Both the position numbers and the translations under genes were made by a program. 64,000 nt of DNA, taken from NCBI RefSeq assembly GCF_043099315.1, contig NZ_CP170746.1. One strand, given 5' to 3'. Shown one piece after another: positions 59,070 through 64,000 of this stretch (the stretch's first letter is position 1; every line of letters starts with the position of its first letter). Under the pieces are notes generated by a model, which was not told where the DNA came from, made no database searches, and worked only from the letters and a program-made list of their open reading frames with translations. The stretch is from Chlorogloeopsis fritschii (GTDB taxonomy: Bacteria > Cyanobacteriota > Cyanobacteriia > Cyanobacteriales > Nostocaceae).

Positions 59070-60527
59070 CTAGTCCCTAATCCCTTTTTGCTGCACTTGT
59101 AAGGTAGAGCCTTTGACAACAAGTGGTTGAGATGGAGCATAGGTTCTCAGTTGCCTGGTTTGCTCTAAGATATTTTCAAAATCTTCTTGGGACAGACGTT
59201 TTACATAGTTAAGCTTGATTTCTTCCAAAAAGTCTACAAGCAAGCTTTGTAACTCTGAAAGTACTTGTTTTTTCTGTATTTCTGTTCCTAAGGCTTCGCT
59301 GAAACGTTGCACGAGTTGGCTCGATAATTTAGCACCAACGGGATCTTCTACAGCAGTAACTAGGGCATTGTAGAGGTTAGTAGTTAATTGTGCTGCCAGT
59401 TGCTCGCTTAACTGGATTTCTACCTGTGCCAGCCCAGGTATATTGTGCAGGTTGTGGATGATAGGAGAATGATTTATCGCCCCAATGATGTTGTGACGCA
59501 AAATGGCAATTACTTCTGGCTGAATTTTGGGCAGAACTTGATAGACGATCATTTGTATAACAATAGTAGCGATCGCTTCTACTTCGTTGACATTATTGAT
59601 ATCTATATACGGACGCAAGCTTTCTTTTTGTAAAAGCCAATGGACGAACTCACCAGCTTTAATCGAACCTTGGATCTGGTTAATTACCCTGACGACAACA
59701 ATTTCTGTAATTTCCTCGGCAAAACTTGTCACAACACCCAAATGAATTTGCTGTCTCAGTGGTTGTAAATTTAATAATTTTGCTTTGTCAAGACGTACTA
59801 AAACTGGTATAGTTCGCAACCAACGCCAAAACGGTAGCAACAAAAGTAAGTCATACCACCGCCATAAAATTGCATTTAACCAGGTAAAACCAAGATAGCG
59901 GCGTTTAATATAGTAGCTGCGGAAAGCTAAATCAATAGCAAAGATACATACGAACGGTAAGTCAATAATCCAAAAATTATCAATAAATTCCCCATTTTCT
60001 CCAATTTGCCGAAAGTAGTTAGTGGCTATTAAAGGTCGAATCTGCCGATTAAAAAAATTAAATTCTTTTGTCCAACCGTTTTGCAATAAATAATTTTGAC
60101 TCCAAAAAATGGCAAAGGCTTGCTTGGCAGATTCTTGCTTGAGACGATCGCGCATTCTGTTTTTGATTTTTTCTAAGGTGCCACTCTTTCCTGCTGCGGC
60201 AAACGGATTATTATCAATCATCTCTGTGCTTAGGCGGCTCAGTTCCTCTAGCTGCGTTTTTGCCTCCTGTGAATTTAAACCTGTCTGATTCACTGCCTCT
60301 TGTAACTTATAGACAGTGTTGAGGTAGTTTTCAGTTTCTCTATGAGGTTCAATACCTTTAATTGGATCGTAGATGCGGGTGATCTGTGGTAGATGTCGCA
60401 AGTAAAAATCTCGCCAAGGAACATAACTCAAATTAAATAAAACCAATCCTAAATTTATGGTGGCAATAATTGCCATTAATCGTTCTACCCACAGATAGGG
60501 CTGCTTTGGAGATTTTGGGTTAACCAT
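59070..60527 (-). CDS. Uncharacterised cyanobacterial membrane protein (ion-channel-like segment)
   Basis: A 485-residue protein I cannot place in a named family. One N-terminal hydrophobic helix (LMAIIATINLGLVLFNLSYV, ~17-36), a long extracytoplasmic helical region (~40-185), then several membrane segments (FWIIDLPFVCIFAIDLAFRS, AILWRWYDLLLLLPFWRWLR). A basic Arg/Lys stretch (YIKRRYLGF, WRWLRTIPVLVRLDKAKLLN) resembles the S4 voltage sensor of VIC-type channels, but no pore selectivity motif is seen. The C-terminal ~240 residues are helical (SFAEEITEIVVVRVINQIQG). The last codons run into repeat DNA. The role is unknown. Confidence 0.65.
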   Translation of the reverse strand: MVNPKSPKQPYLWVERLMAIIATINLGLVLFNLSYVPWRDFYLRHLPQITRIYDPIKGIEPHRETENYLNTVYKLQEAVNQTGLNSQEAKTQLEELSRLSTEMIDNNPFAAAGKSGTLEKIKNRMRDRLKQESAKQAFAIFWSQNYLLQNGWTKEFNFFNRQIRPLIATNYFRQIGENGEFIDNFWIIDLPFVCIFAIDLAFRSYYIKRRYLGFTWLNAILWRWYDLLLLLPFWRWLRTIPVLVRLDKAKLLNLQPLRQQIHLGVVTSFAEEITEIVVVRVINQIQGSIKAGEFVHWLLQKESLRPYIDINNVNEVEAIATIVIQMIVYQVLPKIQPEVIAILRHNIIGAINHSPIIHNLHNIPGLAQVEIQLSEQLAAQLTTNLYNALVTAVEDPVGAKLSSQLVQRFSEALGTEIQKKQVLSELQSLLVDFLEEIKLNYVKRLSQEDFENILEQTRQLRTYAPSQPLVVKGSTLQVQQKGIRD

Positions 60528-60781
60528 TATTTCTTTACTGGCAAAAATATTTAGGCAAATAATTATTTATAAATAAAGTTAATTACAAGTGCCTTTTGTG
60601 GTATAAAAATTACCACTACAGATAGATGACTATACATAATTTGAGAGGATAGTTAATTTTAACTGACATCAGCAAAATGAATCAAAAATCATTAATAATC
60701 AATTAAACAGATGTTAAATAAATTTAAAATGCATCTGTTTGTATTGATATTTTGGTGAATTTCTCAGAAGGAGTGTTAACC

Positions 60782-61537
60782 ATGTGGTGTGAGTTTGGAA
60801 AATCAAGTGTGAATGTAGCTGTTGTTTGTCTGGTAACAGCTAGTGTAGCGATCGCAGACTCTGCTATTGCCGTTCGTCAACGTAACTATACTCCCCAGGA
60901 ATTCCGCGCTGTCTTGCGTGGACTTGGTTACAAAATTCCAGTGTCAAATGCACCTTTAACAAATCCGGATGCGAAACAAGCGATCCAGGAATTTCAAAAG
61001 GGTTACAAATTACAACCTGCTGATGGTATTGCAGGAGCAAAAACACAAGACTTTGCAGCAAACATAGTTGAGATTCTACAAGCAAACTTAAATGCGGTAC
61101 TGAAGCCAGAATCACCGCTTCCCCGGAATCAATTTTACGGCCCTCAAACCGAAGCAGCGGTGAAACAGTATCAGAAAAAACTAGGGCTGCAAGAAACAGG
61201 AATTGCCGACTTAGCGTTAAGGCAGAGGCTGGACAAAGAAGTTAAGGAAATTCTAAAAAAACCTGCCGCTGCTCCCGCATCTACACCGACACCAACAGCA
61301 TCGCCTACAGCAAAACCAACAGCTACTCCGACGGCTACTCCAACAGCAAAACCAACAGCTACTCCAACGGCAACTCCGACAGCTACTCCGACGGGGGCAC
61401 CAACAGCAACTCCGACAGCTACTCCAACAGCAACTCCGACGGCAACTCCAACAGCTACTCCAACGGCAACTCCAACAGCAACACCTACGGGGGCACCAAC
61501 AGCAACTCCGACAGCTACTCCGACAAAAACTCCTTAA
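60782..61537 (+). CDS. Exported peptidoglycan-binding protein with Thr-Pro-rich tail
   Basis: A 251-residue protein. Signal peptide ~1-30 (VAVVCLVTASVAIADSAIAV; no lipobox). Two PG_binding_1-type repeats follow (~32-85 EFRAVLRGLGY, KQAIQEFQKGYKLQPADGIA; and ~95-150 FYGPQTEAAVKQYQKKLGLQ). From ~165 to the end the chain is mainly (T)PTAT(P)-type repeats, encoded by a 12-bp DNA repeat (61290-61530). The tail should be a flexible, possibly glycosylated stalk in the wall. SD AGAAGGAG lies ahead of ATG 60782; an upstream TTG would add 10 residues. Confidence 0.85.
   Translation: MWCEFGKSSVNVAVVCLVTASVAIADSAIAVRQRNYTPQEFRAVLRGLGYKIPVSNAPLTNPDAKQAIQEFQKGYKLQPADGIAGAKTQDFAANIVEILQANLNAVLKPESPLPRNQFYGPQTEAAVKQYQKKLGLQETGIADLALRQRLDKEVKEILKKPAAAPASTPTPTASPTAKPTATPTATPTAKPTATPTATPTATPTGAPTATPTATPTATPTATPTATPTATPTATPTGAPTATPTATPTKTP
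61285..61530. repeat. 12-bp tandem repeat encoding the Thr-Pro tail
   Basis: ACAGCAACTCCG / GCTACTCCAACG variants repeat about 20 times in frame. Repeat number may differ between strains. Codon variation shows it is old enough to have drifted. Confidence 0.75.
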
Positions 61538-61650
61538 TAATTGACGAACGCAAAAATGGCACGGTGGCAAGAGCGAACACTAGTTCGTCCTTACCACCAA
61601 CTTACAAATACTTAGTAACTTATGCGAGCAAAAGCGATCGCCCAAGTTTC

Positions 61651-62544
61651 TTAAATTCTCTGATTCGGTTCTTCTAAAGGTCTGCCTTTGGGAACAGGTA
61701 GCAATGGGCGACGGTCATCATAAGGCATGGGGATGTACTGTACAGTCGGGCGTCCGCCTTGAGGTTGTGGGTACAACTCCATCAGGTCGTAAACAATTCG
61801 GGGCAGTCCAACCGTTACGGGCAGCCCCATTTCTGTTGCTTCTTCTACTGTGACGGGATAGTCGTGGGTGACGCGTCCTGTTGTTAAAGCCTCGACAATA
61901 TTTTCAATATTTTCTGGCTTAATTTTCTGTTTGGGCATACAGTCTTTTAACAGAGTTCGCACAAAGCGCTGTACCTGCTGAATGGCTTTGCGTGAAAGGT
62001 CTGCCATAATTAGGGTTTGATCGTCAACTTCACTAATAGGCTTATCTTCAACTACCTTGAGAATACTTGCGGCGGGGAAGTTACCTAATTGGGGATCAAC
62101 CGGGCCTAGAACTGCATTGGCATCCATAATAATTTCATCAGCAGCAAGGGCAAGCATAGTACCACCGCTCATCGCATAGTGAGGTACAAACACTGTGACT
62201 TTAGAAGGATGACGAATCAATGCCCTGGCAATTTGTTCGGTGGCTAAAACTAAACCACCGGGAGTATGCAAAATTAGGTCAATCGGAACTTCGGGTGGGG
62301 TGAGGCGAATAGCCCGCAGAATTTGTTCTGAATCTTCTATAGTGATGTAGCGTGATAGGGGAATTCCCAATAAACTGATAGATTCTTGGCGATGAATGAG
62401 CAAAATGGCCCGGCTTCTGCGTTGCTGTTGAAATTCTTGAATGCTGCGAAAGCGACGATACTCAATCTGACGTCTTTGCCAAAGCGGCTGTAAAGAAGAA
62501 AGAAGAAGAAAAATCCAGAATAAATCACCAATACCGAAGCTCAT
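61651..62544 (-). CDS. SDH-family Clp-fold serine proteinase
   Basis: A 297-residue protein with one N-terminal membrane segment (GIGDLFWIFLLLSSL) and a ClpP/SppA-like crotonase-fold domain (~45-270). It has VPIDLILHTPGGLVLATEQI with His/Gly-Gly (~88-107), the nucleophile region VFVPHYAMSGGTMLALAADE with Ser (~125), and ANAVLGPVDPQLG with Asp. The catalytic order Ser-Asp-His matches the SDH family annotated in cyanobacteria and archaea, thought to be a membrane-linked signal-peptide or regulatory protease. There is no partner (NfeD/stomatin) gene here. It lies next to the kinase-WD40 gene on the same strand (93 bp). Confidence 0.87.
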   Translation of the reverse strand: MSFGIGDLFWIFLLLSSLQPLWQRRQIEYRRFRSIQEFQQQRRSRAILLIHRQESISLLGIPLSRYITIEDSEQILRAIRLTPPEVPIDLILHTPGGLVLATEQIARALIRHPSKVTVFVPHYAMSGGTMLALAADEIIMDANAVLGPVDPQLGNFPAASILKVVEDKPISEVDDQTLIMADLSRKAIQQVQRFVRTLLKDCMPKQKIKPENIENIVEALTTGRVTHDYPVTVEEATEMGLPVTVGLPRIVYDLMELYPQPQGGRPTVQYIPMPYDDRRPLLPVPKGRPLEEPNQRI

Positions 62545-62637
62545 AAAAATTGTGTTTAAAAATAACGGTTTACCGTCATTATTTTCCCAATTTTTTAGAG
62601 TCTATAAGTCTATCTGAAGAAGCAAACCCAAAGACAA

Positions 62638-64000
62638 TCATTCATACCGCCAAATTTTAATTGTGTCATCGTCGCTACCACTGGCCAAAGTTTGCCCATC
62701 AGGGCTAAAGGCAACAGATCTGACATAGTTAGTATGACCACTAAGAGTAGAAATTTCTCTACCTGTACTGATATGCCAAATTTTGATAGTTTGATCCCAA
62801 CTACCACTAGCTAGCAACTCTCCATCTGGGCTAAAAGCTACTGACCACACCGAGTTGAAATGTCCGGTGAGGGTACGTATTTCTCTGCCTGTACTCACCT
62901 GCCACAGTTTGATCGTAGAATCGCTACTACCACTGGCGAGAATTTCTCCATCTGGGCTGAAGGCGATCGCATTTACAAAAAAAGAATGACCTGTAAGGGT
63001 ACGGATTTCTCTACCTGTACTCACCTGCCACAGTTTAATGGTGTAGTCAGAACTACCGCTAGCTAGAATTAGACCATCTGCACTCCAAGCCACAGACCAA
63101 ATAGAGTCGGTATGACCTGTAAAAGTGCGAATTTCTCTTCCTGAAATTACCTGCCATACTTTAATAGTACAGTCGGCACTACCACTGGCTAGCAGTTTTC
63201 CATCCGGACTAAAAACAATAGAATTGATACAGTTGGTGTGACCTTTAAATGTGCGGGCTTCTTTGCCAGAACCGAGCAACCACAATTTAATAGTTTCATC
63301 CCAACTGCCACTCGCGAGAAGTTCCCCATCAGGGCTAAAGGCAACGGTATGAACCATGCCAGAATGACCAGAAAACCAACGGCCAAAATTACGTAGTAAT
63401 TTTCCTGTCGCTAGTTGCCAAAGTTTAATAGTATTGTCAGAACTGCCACTCGCGAGCAGTTGTCCATCAGGGTTAATTGCAACAGCTTGAACCATGCTGG
63501 CATGGCCTCTAAGAGTATATACGCACTGCCACTCTGCTTGATCTGTTAGAACAGTTGTTCTATATTGTGTGTTTGTAGTTATGGCTTGTGTAGGTGGTAT
63601 GGAACTTAAATTCTCTTCACTTTGAGAACTTAGTAAAGCTAGCCATTCTTGCACGGTTTGAGGACGATATTTTGGCTGTAATTCCATACCACGCAGAATT
63701 AGATAATTTATCCTGTTGCTGAGGTTGGGATTATAGTTTTGTGGAGGTTCTAAAGGAATACTGTGACGTCTTTCCTCTGCACTTGTTGGTACTACTCCAG
63801 TTACTAAGCTATACAATGTTGCGGCTAAACCGTAAACATCAATGTATTCTCCCCGCGGTGCTTCCAATTCATACTGTTCGGGAGGGGCAAAACCAGGAGT
63901 ACGATAAACCGTGTGTTTTTGAATAACATTAGGGATAAATTCTCTGGCAATACCAAAATCAATTAAGACTGCTTCCGATTTGCCACTACGGATCATGATG
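62638..64000 (-). CDS. Ser/Thr kinase-WD40 protein, C-terminal part (partial)
   Basis: Only the C-terminal ~454 residues are in the window; the coding frame is open to the right edge, so the start and the kinase N-lobe are outside. The visible part begins in the kinase C-lobe after the catalytic loop (EAVLIDFGIAREFIPN is the DFG region; YRTPGFAPPEQYELEAP the APE-type segment; VYGLAATLYSLVTG). A linker follows, then seven WD40 repeats (starting GHASMVQAVAINPDGQLLAS and ending in ASGSDDDTIKIWRYE), enough for one closed propeller. This kinase-propeller layout is common in multicellular cyanobacteria and links phosphorylation to a protein-binding platform. Confidence 0.93.
   Translation of the reverse strand, partial: IMIRSGKSEAVLIDFGIAREFIPNVIQKHTVYRTPGFAPPEQYELEAPRGEYIDVYGLAATLYSLVTGVVPTSAEERRHSIPLEPPQNYNPNLSNRINYLILRGMELQPKYRPQTVQEWLALLSSQSEENLSSIPPTQAITTNTQYRTTVLTDQAEWQCVYTLRGHASMVQAVAINPDGQLLASGSSDNTIKLWQLATGKLLRNFGRWFSGHSGMVHTVAFSPDGELLASGSWDETIKLWLLGSGKEARTFKGHTNCINSIVFSPDGKLLASGSADCTIKVWQVISGREIRTFTGHTDSIWSVAWSADGLILASGSSDYTIKLWQVSTGREIRTLTGHSFFVNAIAFSPDGEILASGSSDSTIKLWQVSTGREIRTLTGHFNSVWSVAFSPDGELLASGSWDQTIKIWHISTGREISTLSGHTNYVRSVAFSPDGQTLASGSDDDTIKIWRYE

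Noticed and set aside
61253..61570. Cys/Ser/Arg-rich minus-strand frame of 105 codons
   Set aside because: It is the antisense reading of the Thr-Pro repeat tail of the peptidoglycan-binding protein.

Overview
The window is cyanobacterial chromosome, most likely from a filamentous and probably heterocyst-forming (Nostocales-type) species. The taxonomic evidence is: the KaiB-like clock kinase SasA, an NblB-type HEAT protein, COP23 and DUF760 proteins, a GlpX-type F/SBPase next to hemA, an SLH-OprB porin, very many GCGATCGC (HIP1) octamers, and heptanucleotide tandem repeats (CCCCTAT/CCCCTGT/GGGACTA class, the STRR repeats of heterocystous cyanobacteria) in many gaps. No tRNA, rRNA, CRISPR array, prophage or intact insertion sequence was recognised. 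The only mobile-looking DNA is short non-coding repeats with terminal or internal inverted repeats.

Layout. 1-5 kb: end of glpX, hemA, UPF0182 membrane protein. 5-9 kb: coiled-coil protein, stand-alone CheB methylesterase domain, Crp/Fnr regulator, NblB-like HEAT protein, CBS protein. 9-19 kb: orphan DUF2281 antitoxin-like protein, class II aldolase, secreted GDSL esterase, SLH lipoprotein, SasA, iron-uptake-type porin, Ser/Thr kinase with an extracytoplasmic PsbP-like domain. 19-23.4 kb: four exported-protein genes on the minus strand (protease-TPR, protease, COP23, and a protease homologue that has lost two catalytic residues). 23.5-33 kb: MutT, DUF760, group 2 sigma factor, carB, Dps, small hypothetical, 2Fe-2S protein. 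33.8-41.6 kb, the most unusual part: two tandem copies of a divergent Crp/response-regulator module (one regulator copy reduced to a fragment), an 11 x 21-bp minisatellite, and a 1300-residue STAND NTPase-TPR protein whose N-terminal domain also exists as a separate small protein next door. 42-52 kb: RidA, Nudix, MalQ, RodZ-like protein, pseudouridine synthase, DUF2993, CdsA, CbiT, Ser/Thr kinase, an orphan parvulin-like protein. 52.7-58.7 kb: infB, ylxR, nusA and rimP in the conserved order, with infB split by a frameshift and a leader terminator just before rimP. 59-64 kb: uncharacterised membrane protein, exported peptidoglycan-binding protein with a Thr-Pro-rich tail, SDH Clp-fold protease, and a partial kinase-WD40 protein.

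The genes are mostly monocistronic or in pairs, with long repeat-rich gaps. The best candidates for something undescribed are the STAND-TPR protein with its shared N-terminal domain, the protease/pseudoprotease/COP23 cluster, and the duplicated Crp/response-regulator module. All function calls come from reading sequences and remembered family features. No database search was run.
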